DNA from: Streptomyces phaeofaciens
Lineage (GTDB): Bacteria; Actinomycetota; Actinomycetes; Streptomycetales; Streptomycetaceae
DNA length: 64,000 nt
Direction of reading: 5' to 3'
Assembly: GCF_014648915.1 (NCBI RefSeq)
Contig: NZ_BMSA01000010.1
Coordinates: forward strand, 186,001-250,000
Position 1 is the first letter of the stretch; each line of letters starts with the position of its first letter. Of the stretch, positions 7,621 through 15,410 are shown in pieces. A program made the position numbers and the translations under genes. The notes under the pieces were generated by a model. That model had not been told where the DNA came from. It saw only the letters and a program-made list of their open reading frames with translations, and searched no databases.

Positions 7621-8079
7621 ATGAACCCCGTGGACCGCACGACCGCCCGCAGCTGGCTCGGCACCGCTCTGGAAGAGGCCCGCGCCGGGCTCGCCGAGGG
7701 CGGCATTCCGATCGGCGCCGCCCTGTACGGCCCGGACGGCACACTGCTCGGCCGCGGCCACAACCGCCGGGTCCAGGACGGCGACCCGTCCCTGCACGCG
7801 GAGACGGCCGCGTTCCGCGCGGCGGGCCGGCGGCGGTCGTACCGTGGTACGACGATGGTCACGACGCTCTCGCCGTGCTGGTACTGCTCCGGCCTGGTCC
7901 GTCAGTTCGGCATCTCCCGGGTGGTCGTCGGCGAGGCGGCCACCTTCCACGGCGGCCACGACTGGCTGGCGGAACACGGCGTGGAGATCGTGCTGCTGGA
8001 CGACCCCGAGTGCGTCGCGCTGATGCGTGACTTCGTCGAGAAGAACCCGGCCCTGTGGAACGAGGACATCGGTGAGTGA
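7621..8079 (+). CDS. Cytosine/nucleoside deaminase (yeast Fcy1-like)
   Basis: This 152-residue protein is a zinc-dependent deaminase of the CDA fold. The zinc ligands and catalytic Glu are in HAE (59-61) and PCWYC (85-89). The C-terminal third, with ISRVVVGEAATFHGG and the end LWNEDIGE, closely echoes the corresponding parts of yeast cytosine deaminase Fcy1 (IPRCVVGE..., ...WFEDIGE) as I remember them. Cytosine to uracil is therefore the most likely reaction, though guanine or another base is possible. The ATG follows GAGG. The stop codon lies inside an 8-base overlap with the next gene, an oxygenase, so the two are probably translated together. Confidence 0.85.
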   Translation: MNPVDRTTARSWLGTALEEARAGLAEGGIPIGAALYGPDGTLLGRGHNRRVQDGDPSLHAETAAFRAAGRRRSYRGTTMVTTLSPCWYCSGLVRQFGISRVVVGEAATFHGGHDWLAEHGVEIVLLDDPECVALMRDFVEKNPALWNEDIGE

Positions 8080-9049
8080 GCGACAGGCCCCCCGGATCCC
8101 GACCGTCGACCTCGCCCCCTGGCTCTCCGGGGACCCCCGGGCGCGTGCGCGGATCGCGCGGACCGTCGACGAGGCGCTGTGCGGTGCCGGGTTTCTGCTG
8201 GTGACCGGGCACGGGGTGGACAGCGGGCTGCGGCAGCGGATCCGGGAGGCGGCGCGGGAGTTCTTCGTGCTGCCCGCCGAGGTGAAGGAGCCCTACGGCG
8301 TGCGGGTCGGGGGGCGGGGGTGGCTGGGCCCGGGGGCCGAGGCGAACGGGTACGCGGAGGGGACCGAGACGCCGCCGGACCTGAAGGAGTCGCTCAGCTT
8401 CGCCACGCACGAGCCCTTCGACGACCCGGTGGTCAACGCGGAGTGGTACGCGCCCAACGTGTGGCCGGCGGAGGTGCCCGGGCTGCGGCCGCTGTGCGAG
8501 GAGTACCTGGCGCGGATGGCGGAGCTGGAGGAGCTGCTGCTCGCGCTGCTCGGCGAGGCGCTCGGGCTGGAACCGGACTTCTTCTCCCGGCACATGGCGC
8601 ATCCCACGTACGGCTTCAACATCAACTGGTACCCGGGACGGGAGGTCGTCGGGGAGCCGCAGCCGGGGCAGTTCCGGATCGGGCCGCACACCGACTTCGG
8701 GACCGTGACGATCCTCGACCGGCAGGCCGGCAAGGGCGGGCTACAGGTGTGGACGGACGAGGGCGGCTGGCAGGACGCGCCGTTCGATCCGGCCGCGTTC
8801 ACCATCAACATCGGTGACCTGATGGCCCGCTGGACCGGCGACCGGTGGCGTTCGGGCCGGCACCGGGTGCTGCCGCCCCCGGCCGACGAGCCCGCCGAGG
8901 AGTTGATGTCGCTCGTCTACTTCGGCGAGTGCACCCCGGGGACGGTCGTGCGGTCCGTGCCCGCCCCGGTGGGCCGGGTGGCGTACGCGCCGGTCGACTC
9001 GCACGTGTACCTGCGGGAGAAGCTGGACTCGATCGCGATGGAGCCCTAG
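8072..9049 (+). CDS. 2-oxoglutarate/Fe(II) oxygenase, isopenicillin-N-synthase family
   Basis: This 325-residue protein has the two domains of the plant/IPNS-type dioxygenase family: the N-terminal DIOX_N part (PTVDLAPWL, AGFLLVTGHGV) and the jelly-roll core. The iron ligands are His206 and Asp208 (GPHTDFGTVT) and His264 (SGRHRVLPP). The Arg-x-Ser pair that normally anchors 2-oxoglutarate appears as LMS in EELMSLVYF, so the cosubstrate pocket may differ. The GTG start overlaps the deaminase stop by 8 bases. Fungal thymine 7-hydroxylase belongs to the same fold, so a pyrimidine-base substrate is an attractive but unproven idea. Confidence 0.85.
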   Translation: MSERQAPRIPTVDLAPWLSGDPRARARIARTVDEALCGAGFLLVTGHGVDSGLRQRIREAAREFFVLPAEVKEPYGVRVGGRGWLGPGAEANGYAEGTETPPDLKESLSFATHEPFDDPVVNAEWYAPNVWPAEVPGLRPLCEEYLARMAELEELLLALLGEALGLEPDFFSRHMAHPTYGFNINWYPGREVVGEPQPGQFRIGPHTDFGTVTILDRQAGKGGLQVWTDEGGWQDAPFDPAAFTINIGDLMARWTGDRWRSGRHRVLPPPADEPAEELMSLVYFGECTPGTVVRSVPAPVGRVAYAPVDSHVYLREKLDSIAMEP

Positions 9050-9051
9050 CG

Positions 9052-9078
9052 CCTCTCTTTCGGATCTCGAAAGAAAGG
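9052..9078. terminator. Hairpin between convergent genes
   Basis: CCTCTCTTTCG (9052-9062) pairs with CGAAAGAAAGG (9068-9078) with one mismatch and a 5-base loop. It sits between the oxygenase stop (9049) and the stop of the convergent SRPBCC gene (9081), so it can serve both. Confidence 0.6.
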
Positions 9079-9080
9079 CC

Positions 9081-9493
9081 CTAGCGCCCACCACCCCCTA
9101 GATTTTCGATCAGACGTTCGAAGCGGGCTCGCCAGGCGGGCTCGCTCGCGCCGTCTCCGGCACCCTCCTGGAACTCGTGCGTGAAGCGCAGCACGGTCCC
9201 CTCGTCACCGTCGCGCTCCAGGTGGAACCGGATCCGGCCGCCCTCGACCGAGTACTCGGCGACCCGGTCCACGTCCCACGCCGTGACCTGCCCGTTCCCC
9301 GCCCCGCGCAGCGCGACCGCGCCACCGAGCCGGGGTTCGAGCAGGTCCACGCCGGTCCACCAGGCGCCGATCCCCTCCGGGGTCGCCAGCGCCGGCCAGA
9401 CCGCGTCCATGGGCTTCGGGACCGCACCAGGAAGTGCAGGATGTGCGTGTTCCCGTGGGCCTGGCTGGAGCCCTGTTCGATGGAACCGGTCAT
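9081..9493 (-). pseudogene. SRPBCC/AHA1-like protein gene, frameshifted
   Basis: The reading frame from ATG 9493 encodes MTGSIEQGSSQAHGN and then THILHFLVR. The frame that carries the rest (PKPMDAVWPALATPEG through the C-terminus) is shifted by one. Inserting a single G at about 9421-9422 would fuse the two into LVRVPKPMDAVWPAL and a protein of about 137 residues, with the start-helix, sheet and TPEGIGAWWTG of the SRPBCC/activator-of-Hsp90-ATPase family. Otherwise only a 109-residue piece starting at Met 9410 would be made, which lacks the first strand and has no good ribosome-binding site. It could be a genuine mutation or a sequencing error in a GC run. Confidence 0.7.
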
Positions 9494-9531
9494 GACACCA
9501 GCGTGAACCCTGGCGGGGGCCCGTGCACGCG

Positions 9532-10449
9532 CTACGGCCGCTGACCTGGCTCGTCGACGACCGCGCGGCTCAGAATGGCGGTGGTGCTCCCGACCGTGCC
9601 CTTCTTGATGCCGCCCTCGTCCTCGACGTACACGCTGCGGGTGCCCAGGAACCGGTACGACGCCGGGTCGAAGACCCACTCCTCACGGACGGGGGAGCCG
9701 GTTTGCCGGTGGGTGAGCGCCACGCCCCGCCGTCCGGCGGCGTCCACGGAGCTCTTGACGGCGGTCACCGAGGGAATCCGGGCGACGGCCCGGTACAGCG
9801 CGGCACTCTGCTTCGGCGGCAGCATTCCGCTGCCGAACATGTCGCCGGCCACCAGCCACATCACCTGGCCGGGGTCGGGATCACCTCCTTTCACCGCCAC
9901 CGCGGCCGTACTGCGCAGCCAGGCGTACATCGCATCGGTGTCGGTCGGCAGCGAGGACAGGCGCCGATAGTCGGTGGACAGGAGCTCGGCCTCCTCACCC
10001 GGGGGCCGGTCGGGCTGAGTGACCCGTTTCCCCTCGCCCCCCTGCTCGATGATCAGACCCTTGCGGGTGCCGTCCACGGCCTCCCACTGCTCCAGCCGGT
10101 GCACCGGCCGCAGCGTCGTCGTGGACTTCCCGTCCTCGGCGATCTCGGTCGAGCTCCAGGACACCAGCATGTCGACGTACGTGTACTGGTCGTCGCGCGC
10201 GCCGCGGAGTTCGTCGGACTCGGATGTCACCGCCGCGCCGGGCCGCCGTACGCCCTCGGCGCCCCCGGACGGAAGGACCACCAGTGTGAGGGCCGCGACC
10301 GTCGCGACCGCGGCCGCGGCCAGGACGGGCCGCCGCCGGGCCCGGCGGATCCGGGAAGCGGCCTCGGCGTGCCGGATCTCGGCCATCACATGCTCCTTGA
10401 GGAGTCGGTGACGGTCCGGTGGAAGATCCCGTTCTGCCAGCCGGCTCAT
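9532..10449 (-). CDS. CU044_5270-like membrane-anchored protein, ECF sigma partner
   Basis: This 305-residue protein has an N-terminal cytoplasmic segment rich in Arg and His (RLAERDLPPDRHRLLKEHVMAEI) and one membrane helix at about residues 42-62 (VLAAAAVATVAALTLVVLP). The rest is a large extracytoplasmic domain with DPASYRFLGTRSVYV near its end. This layout fits the CU044_5270 family, found next to ECF sigma genes in actinomycetes. The ATG lies behind GGAGGAAAGCCG and overlaps the sigma gene stop by 4 bases (ATGA), so the two are coupled. It probably senses an envelope signal or restrains the sigma factor, but no canonical zinc anti-sigma motif is seen. Confidence 0.75.
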   Translation of the reverse strand: MSRLAERDLPPDRHRLLKEHVMAEIRHAEAASRIRRARRRPVLAAAAVATVAALTLVVLPSGGAEGVRRPGAAVTSESDELRGARDDQYTYVDMLVSWSSTEIAEDGKSTTTLRPVHRLEQWEAVDGTRKGLIIEQGGEGKRVTQPDRPPGEEAELLSTDYRRLSSLPTDTDAMYAWLRSTAAVAVKGGDPDPGQVMWLVAGDMFGSGMLPPKQSAALYRAVARIPSVTAVKSSVDAAGRRGVALTHRQTGSPVREEWVFDPASYRFLGTRSVYVEDEGGIKKGTVGSTTAILSRAVVDEPGQRP

Positions 10450-11051
10450 CGGCTTTCCTCCTTCAGGACCCCGACCGCGGTGGTGCGGTCCCCTCTCACC
10501 TGTCCGCGCGCTTGCGGGAGTTCCATATGTTTCGCGAGTTTCGTGCGAGCCCGGGAGAGCCTCGACCGCACGGTCCCGACGGGCACCCCCAGCGCCTCGG
10601 CGGCGGCCCGGTAGTCCAGCCCGGACCACACGCACAACGCCAGCACCTCCCGCTCCGTCCGCCGCAGCCGCGCCAGGGCGGTGCGGACGAGGGCCAGCTG
10701 GACCGCGTCGTCCACGCGTCCGGCGACCTCGTCGGCGAAGTCCCGCACGGTCTCGTCCCGCGGGAGACGGGACACGGCGGCCGCGTGCCTGCGGGTGGCG
10801 CGGCGGGTGTTGCGCGTGACGTTGGTGGCGATGCCCAGCAGCCAGGGCCCCAGGGAACCGCCCTCCTCGTCGAGCCTCCCGCACAGCCGCCAGGCGTCCA
10901 GGAAGGTCAGCGAGACGACCTCCTCGGCGATCGCCCACTCCCCCGTGAGCCGGAAAGCGTGGTTGTAGACGGAGCGCGCGTACGCGTCGAAGAGCTCACC
11001 GAAAGCGTCGTGATCCCCCGCGCGGACGCGTCTTCGCAGATTCGTATCCAC
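10446..11051 (-). CDS. ECF RNA polymerase sigma factor
   Basis: This 201-residue sigma-70 family ECF factor has region 2 (about residues 12-80, with FGELFDAYARSVYNHAFRLTG and DAWRLCGRL) and region 4 (about 125-180). Region 4 carries the HTH VLALCVWSGLDYRAAAEALGVPVGTVRSRLSRAR. The start is GTG with AAGG upstream. The downstream partner overlaps by 4 bases. A strong hairpin (11076-11115) lies only 24 bases upstream of the start, so the promoter is either inside that hairpin or the gene is read from the cytochrome operon. Confidence 0.9.
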   Translation of the reverse strand: MDTNLRRRVRAGDHDAFGELFDAYARSVYNHAFRLTGEWAIAEEVVSLTFLDAWRLCGRLDEEGGSLGPWLLGIATNVTRNTRRATRRHAAAVSRLPRDETVRDFADEVAGRVDDAVQLALVRTALARLRRTEREVLALCVWSGLDYRAAAEALGVPVGTVRSRLSRARTKLAKHMELPQARGQVRGDRTTAVGVLKEESR

Positions 11052-11075
11052 GCCCTTCTACCTGTCCGTACGACA

Positions 11076-11115
11076 CAGGCCGGTTCCTGTGACCTGAGCC
11101 ACAGGAACCGGCCTG
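11076..11115 (-). terminator. Perfect 16-bp hairpin after the cytochrome operon
   Basis: The 16-base arm at 11076-11091 is exactly complementary to 11100-11115, with an 8-base loop. It lies between the ccsB stop (11139) and the ECF sigma start (11051), all on the minus strand. The GGAACC within the arm (reading on the minus strand) resembles an ECF-type -35 element. Confidence 0.75.
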
Positions 11116-11138
11116 CCCGGAACGGACCTGTACGGGAC

Positions 11139-12221
11139 CTACACGCCCGCGTACGAGTGCTTGCCCGAGACGAAGATGTTGACGCCGTAGTAGTTGAACA
11201 GCCAGCAGCCGAAGGCGATCAGTGCCAGGTAGGCGGCCTTGCGGCCCTTCCAGCCGGCCGTGGCGCGGGCGTGCAGGTAGCAGGCGTAGGCGACCCAGGT
11301 GATGAACGCCCAGGTCTCCTTGGGGTCCCAGCCCCAGTAGCGGCCCCACGCGTCGCCCGCCCAGATCGCGCCCGCGATGATCGTGAAGGTCCACAGCGGG
11401 AACACCGCCGCGTTGACCCGGTAGGCGAACTTGTCGAGGGAGGCCGAGGCGGGCAGCCGGTCCATGACCGAGTTCGCGAACGCGCCGGGCTTGCCGCCGG
11501 TCGCGAGCTTGTTCTCGTAGGAGTCCTTGAACAGGTACAGGATCGTGGTGACCGCGCCGACGTAGAACACCGCGCCGCACAGGATCGCGGTGGAGACGTG
11601 GATGTACAGCCAGTACGAGTGCAGCGCCGGGACCAGCTGGTCGCTCGCCGTGTAGAGAACGGTGACCGCGAGGCCCAGGTCGAGCAGGACCGAGGTGATC
11701 AGGAACAGCCCGAGCCAGCGCACGTTCTTCTTCAGCGCCAGCAGCGTGAGGTACACGCCGACGGCCACCGTGGAGAAGGTGATGTTGAACTCGTACATGT
11801 TGCCCCAGGGCGCCCGCTCCACCGAGGCCGCGCGGGCGATCACGCCGCCCAGCTCGACCAGGAACGCGAGCGCCGTGAGCGAGACGGCGATCCGGCCGTA
11901 CATGTCGCCCTGCTCGTCGCCGCCGTGGGCGCCCGGCCCGTCGGGCACGTCCCGCGCGCCGGCCGTGGCGCGCACGACGACCTTCGGGCGCTCCAGGACG
12001 GCGGTCCCGCCGTTCTTCTTCACGGTGACGGCCGGGCCGGCGGCCCGCGCCCTCGCGTCGGCGGTGAGCGCGGCGGCGGTACGGCCGACCTTGCTGCGGC
12101 TGCCGAAGAGCCATTCGGCGATGTACGCGAAGAAGGCCAGGGTGTAGACGGCCATCGCGGAGTAGATCAGCGTGTTGCTGATGCTGGCGAGGTTCTCGTT
12201 GGTGGCGGCGGCGAGAGTCAC
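11139..12221 (-). CDS. ccsB: Cytochrome c biogenesis protein CcsB/ResC
   Basis: This 360-residue protein has eight membrane helices and belongs to System II cytochrome c maturation. The haem-handling tryptophan-rich motif WGRYWGWDPKETWAFITW (about residues 290-307) is the hallmark of the CcsA/CcsB/ResC family. Conserved His residues lie in HVSTAIL and HSYWLYIH. With ResB it forms the haem export and ligation complex on the outer face of the membrane. Residues about 45-100 are a variable cytoplasmic insert. The GTG start overlaps the resB stop by 4 bases. A perfect hairpin terminator follows. Confidence 0.95.
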   Translation of the reverse strand: MTLAAATNENLASISNTLIYSAMAVYTLAFFAYIAEWLFGSRSKVGRTAAALTADARARAAGPAVTVKKNGGTAVLERPKVVVRATAGARDVPDGPGAHGGDEQGDMYGRIAVSLTALAFLVELGGVIARAASVERAPWGNMYEFNITFSTVAVGVYLTLLALKKNVRWLGLFLITSVLLDLGLAVTVLYTASDQLVPALHSYWLYIHVSTAILCGAVFYVGAVTTILYLFKDSYENKLATGGKPGAFANSVMDRLPASASLDKFAYRVNAAVFPLWTFTIIAGAIWAGDAWGRYWGWDPKETWAFITWVAYACYLHARATAGWKGRKAAYLALIAFGCWLFNYYGVNIFVSGKHSYAGV

Positions 12222-13939
12222 TTCTCAGCCCCTTCGGCAGGTACGACGTGGGGGTCGGGGGATGTGGCGGAGTCGTTCTCGGGGCCGGATGCCCCGGGAG
12301 CCTGGTCGTACAGGATCCCGGCGAGGTCGCCGAGCTCCTCGGGCACCTTGGCGGACTCGCTGCGGCCGAGCCCGGCCATCTCCACGACCGTCACCCCGTC
12401 GGCGCCGCGCGTGGCACGCACCCACACCCGGCGGCGCTGGATGAACAGGGAGGCGGCGAGACCGAAGATCGCCCCGAACGAGCCGACGAGCGCCCAGTCG
12501 CTGCCCGGCTGCTGGGTGATCTGGAAGTTCGCCCACTCCTTGGTGCCCTCGTAGGTGATCGAGCCGGCACCGTCCGGAAGGGTCATGGTGTCGCCGGGCT
12601 TGAGGTTCGAGCGCAGCTGGAGCCCCTTGGAGTCCTTGAACTCCTTCATGTGCGTCGTGTCGAGCTGGTACACGCTCTGCGGAATGCCCGAATTGACGCC
12701 GAGATCGCCGTGGTAGGGCGCGAGGTTCAGGACGGGGTTGCGCAGGGCGGGGAAGGTGGAGGCGGTCTCCATGCCCTTGACGTAGCTCGGCAGGAAGAAC
12801 GCCTGGAACGCGAGCTGCTCGCCGACGCCCTTGGCGTTGCGGTAACCGTCGAGGACCTTCACCACGCCGGAGGAGGTGACGTTGGAGTCCAGCGGCAGCA
12901 GCGGTACGGCGTCGCTGTAGACGATGTCGCCCTTGCCGTCCCGGACGGTCACCACGGGGGCGTAACCGTGGGCGGTCAGGTAGACCTTCGACTCGCCGAT
13001 CTCCAGCGGGTGGTTGACCTTGACGACGGACTTCTTCTTGCCCTTGCCGTACGCGCCGACGCTGTAGGTGAGCGCGGCCTGGTAGGTGCGCGGGGTGCCC
13101 TTGTTCGGGCCGCTCGTCTCGTACGTGCCGGTGAAGTCCTTGAGGGAGAAGCTGAACGGCGTCAGGTCGTCGGTGCTGAACAGGGTGCCGGACTTGAAGT
13201 CGTCGTACTGCGTGAGGGTGTTGGAGAAGCCGTCGCCCTCGACGACCAGCTTGTTGCCCTCCGTCTTGAAGAGCTGGCCCCAGGCGAAGGCGACCAGCAT
13301 CACGATCAGGGCGATGTGGAAGGCCAGGTTGCCGATCTCGCGGAGGTAGCCCTTCTCGGCGGCGACGGCGTCACCGGCGAGGTGGGCGCGGAAGCGGCGC
13401 TTCTTCAGCAGGGCGAGCGCGGCCTCGCGGACCTGCTCCGGCTCGGCGTCGGTGCGCCACGTCGTGTACGCGGGCAGCCGGGTCAGCCGCTTGGGGGCGC
13501 CCGGCGGGCGGCCGCGCAGCTGGCCGACGAACTGCCAGGTGCGGGGCACGATGCAGCCGATGAGGGAGACGAACAGCAGGATGTAGATCGCGGAGAACCA
13601 CACCGAGCTGTAGACGTGGAAGAGCCCGAGCCGGTCGTAGAGCTGCGCGAGCGTCTCGTGCGCCGCGCGGAACTCGGCGACCTTCGTCTCGTCGCTCCCG
13701 GACTGCGGGATCAGCGAGCCGGGGATCGCGCCGAGCGCCAGCAGCAGGAGCAGCAGCAGGGCGACCCGCATCGAGGTGAGCTGGCGCCAGAACCAGCGGG
13801 CCCAGCCGATCACGCCCAGTCCGGGCACGCTCGCGAGCGTGTCGGTGGGGGCGGTGGACAGCTGGGAGCCGGCGGCACCGAGGTCCTGGTCGTCGGGCGC
13901 GCCGCTCTCGGCGGGCGCGTCGGGTGTGGTCTTGCTCAT
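12218..13939 (-). CDS. resB: Cytochrome c biogenesis protein ResB (Ccs1)
   Basis: This 573-residue membrane protein begins with a disordered acidic lead, then two helices (about residues 55-75 and 110-130) and the segment LGLFHVYSSVWFSAIYILLF that is typical of ResB. A further helix at about 205-225 (NLAFHIALIVMLVAFAWG) and a last one near 510-528 frame a large extracytoplasmic domain. ResB works with CcsB to deliver haem to apocytochrome c. It starts with ATG, 3 bases after the ccdA stop in this minus-strand operon, and its end overlaps ccsB. Confidence 0.95.
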   Translation of the reverse strand: MSKTTPDAPAESGAPDDQDLGAAGSQLSTAPTDTLASVPGLGVIGWARWFWRQLTSMRVALLLLLLLALGAIPGSLIPQSGSDETKVAEFRAAHETLAQLYDRLGLFHVYSSVWFSAIYILLFVSLIGCIVPRTWQFVGQLRGRPPGAPKRLTRLPAYTTWRTDAEPEQVREAALALLKKRRFRAHLAGDAVAAEKGYLREIGNLAFHIALIVMLVAFAWGQLFKTEGNKLVVEGDGFSNTLTQYDDFKSGTLFSTDDLTPFSFSLKDFTGTYETSGPNKGTPRTYQAALTYSVGAYGKGKKKSVVKVNHPLEIGESKVYLTAHGYAPVVTVRDGKGDIVYSDAVPLLPLDSNVTSSGVVKVLDGYRNAKGVGEQLAFQAFFLPSYVKGMETASTFPALRNPVLNLAPYHGDLGVNSGIPQSVYQLDTTHMKEFKDSKGLQLRSNLKPGDTMTLPDGAGSITYEGTKEWANFQITQQPGSDWALVGSFGAIFGLAASLFIQRRRVWVRATRGADGVTVVEMAGLGRSESAKVPEELGDLAGILYDQAPGASGPENDSATSPDPHVVPAEGAEK

Positions 13940-13942
13940 GGA

Positions 13943-14716
13943 TCAGATCCCCACGGTGAAGCCGGCGGACCAGGACTGCATGTCCTGCACGATTCGGTCC
14001 CACGCACCGGTCAGCAGCAGCAGACCGGTCACGATCATCATCGTGCCGCCGATCCGCATGACCCAGACGTAGTGGCGCTTGACCCACCCGAAGGCGCCGA
14101 GCGCCTTGCGGAACGCGACCGCGGCGAGCACGAAGGGCACGCCGAGGCCGAGGCAGTAGGCGACGGTCAGTATGGCACCGCGGCCGGCGCTCGCCTCGTT
14201 GTAGGAGAGCGCGATCACGGAGGTCAGGGTGGGGCCGATGCAGGGTGTCCAGCCGATGCCGAACAGCGCGCCGAGGAAGGGGGCGCCGATCAGTCCGGTG
14301 ACGGGCCGCCGGTGGAAGCGGAACTCCCGCTGGGTCATCCAGGGCATCAGGCCCATGTAGAAGACGCCCATGGCGATCATGAGCACGCCCAGCACCTTGG
14401 ACAGGGTGTCCTTGTGTTCCTGGAGGTTGTCGCCGAAGTACCCGAACAGGGCCCCGCTGGAGACGAACACCGCGGTGAAGCCGAGCACGAAGAGGGAGGC
14501 GCCCGCGACCATCCGCCCCCGCTTGGCCTCGGCGAGGTCCGAGCCGGTCACGCCGGTTACGTAGGAGAGGTAACCGGGGACGAGCGGCAGCACGCACGGG
14601 GAGAAGAAGGAGACGAGTCCGCCGAGCAGCGCGATGGGCAGGGCGACCAGCAGGGCGCCGCTCATCACGGTCTGGTTGGGGTCGGTCGCCGCGGCGAGGG
14701 TGGTGACGGCGCTCAC
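13943..14716 (-). CDS. ccdA: Thiol-disulfide membrane transporter CcdA
   Basis: This 257-residue protein has six hydrophobic helices and the DsbD-core features of CcdA. These are the N-terminal GGLVSFFSPCVLPLVPGYLSY, containing the first redox Cys in SPC, and GIGWTPCIGPTL, containing the second in TPC. It carries electrons from cytoplasmic thioredoxin to the extracytoplasmic thioredoxin-like ResA, which keeps apocytochrome cysteines reduced. It has a GTG start, one base after the resA stop. Order and spacing match the conserved actinomycete operon. Confidence 0.95.
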   Translation of the reverse strand: MSAVTTLAAATDPNQTVMSGALLVALPIALLGGLVSFFSPCVLPLVPGYLSYVTGVTGSDLAEAKRGRMVAGASLFVLGFTAVFVSSGALFGYFGDNLQEHKDTLSKVLGVLMIAMGVFYMGLMPWMTQREFRFHRRPVTGLIGAPFLGALFGIGWTPCIGPTLTSVIALSYNEASAGRGAILTVAYCLGLGVPFVLAAVAFRKALGAFGWVKRHYVWVMRIGGTMMIVTGLLLLTGAWDRIVQDMQSWSAGFTVGI

Positions 14717-14717
14717 G

Positions 14718-15344
14718 TCACTTCTCCGCGAGGACCGGGGTGATCATCTTGCGCAGCTTCTCCTCGCTGAGCGGGGACAGCGAGCGCGCGGCGATCTTCC
14801 CGTCGCGGTCGAAGACGACGGTGGAGGGGACCGTCTGCGGGTTGAGGGTGCCCTTCTTGAAGCGGAGCATCAGCTTGCCCGTCGGGTCGTACAGGCTGGG
14901 GTACGTGACCCCCTGCTGCTTCTCGAAGGCGGCGGCGTTGAGCACGCTGGTGTCGCGGGTGTTGATGCCCACGAACTGCACGCCCTGCGTCTTCAGGTCC
15001 TGGTAGACCTTCTCGAAGGACGGGGCCTCGGCCCGGCAGGGGGCGCACCAGGAGCCCCACACGTTGAGGACGACGACCTTGCCCCGGTAGCCGGCGACGT
15101 CGAGCTGCTTGCCCTCGACGGTCTCTCCGGACAGGTCGGGGGCCGCGTCGCGCTTTCCCTTCGCGACGGTGGAGATGCCGTCCTTGCCCATGACGAAGTT
15201 GGTGTCACCGCCTCCGCCGGAGGTACCTCCGGAGGTGCATGCGGAGAGCAGCACCACTGCTGCGGCACCGGCTCCCGTCAGGGCGGTACGACGCGAGCGG
15301 GTCCAGTGGGTCGAGACCTGGGGGGCGCGGCTGGCGGCACTCAT
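14718..15344 (-). CDS. resA: Thiol-disulfide oxidoreductase ResA (TlpA-like lipoprotein)
   Basis: This 208-residue protein is made with a lipoprotein signal: a twin-Arg-like SRRT, a hydrophobic stretch and the lipobox LSAC at about residue 36. The thioredoxin fold carries the active site WCAPC (about 99-103) in NVWGSWCAPCRAEAP, and a cis-Pro lies in QTVPSTVV. It reduces the CXXCH disulfide of apocytochrome c before haem attachment and is re-reduced by CcdA. It is the first of four tightly spaced cytochrome maturation genes. Its ATG is preceded by the deacetylase gene stop about 65 bases upstream. Confidence 0.93.
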   Translation of the reverse strand: MSAASRAPQVSTHWTRSRRTALTGAGAAAVVLLSACTSGGTSGGGGDTNFVMGKDGISTVAKGKRDAAPDLSGETVEGKQLDVAGYRGKVVVLNVWGSWCAPCRAEAPSFEKVYQDLKTQGVQFVGINTRDTSVLNAAAFEKQQGVTYPSLYDPTGKLMLRFKKGTLNPQTVPSTVVFDRDGKIAARSLSPLSEEKLRKMITPVLAEK

Positions 15345-15390
15345 GTGAAAAGTTTCGCATGCCCGTTCTGAGGATCTTGCGCACCCCCCT

Positions 15391-15408
15391 TGCGGGTGGA
15401 AACCCGCA
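15391..15408 (-). terminator. Short hairpin after the deacetylase gene
   Basis: TGCGGGT (15391-15397) pairs with ACCCGCA (15402-15408) around a GGAA loop, directly after the deacetylase stop at 15411 and before resA. It is only 7 bp long, so it may attenuate rather than stop transcription. Confidence 0.45.
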
Positions 15409-15410
15409 TT

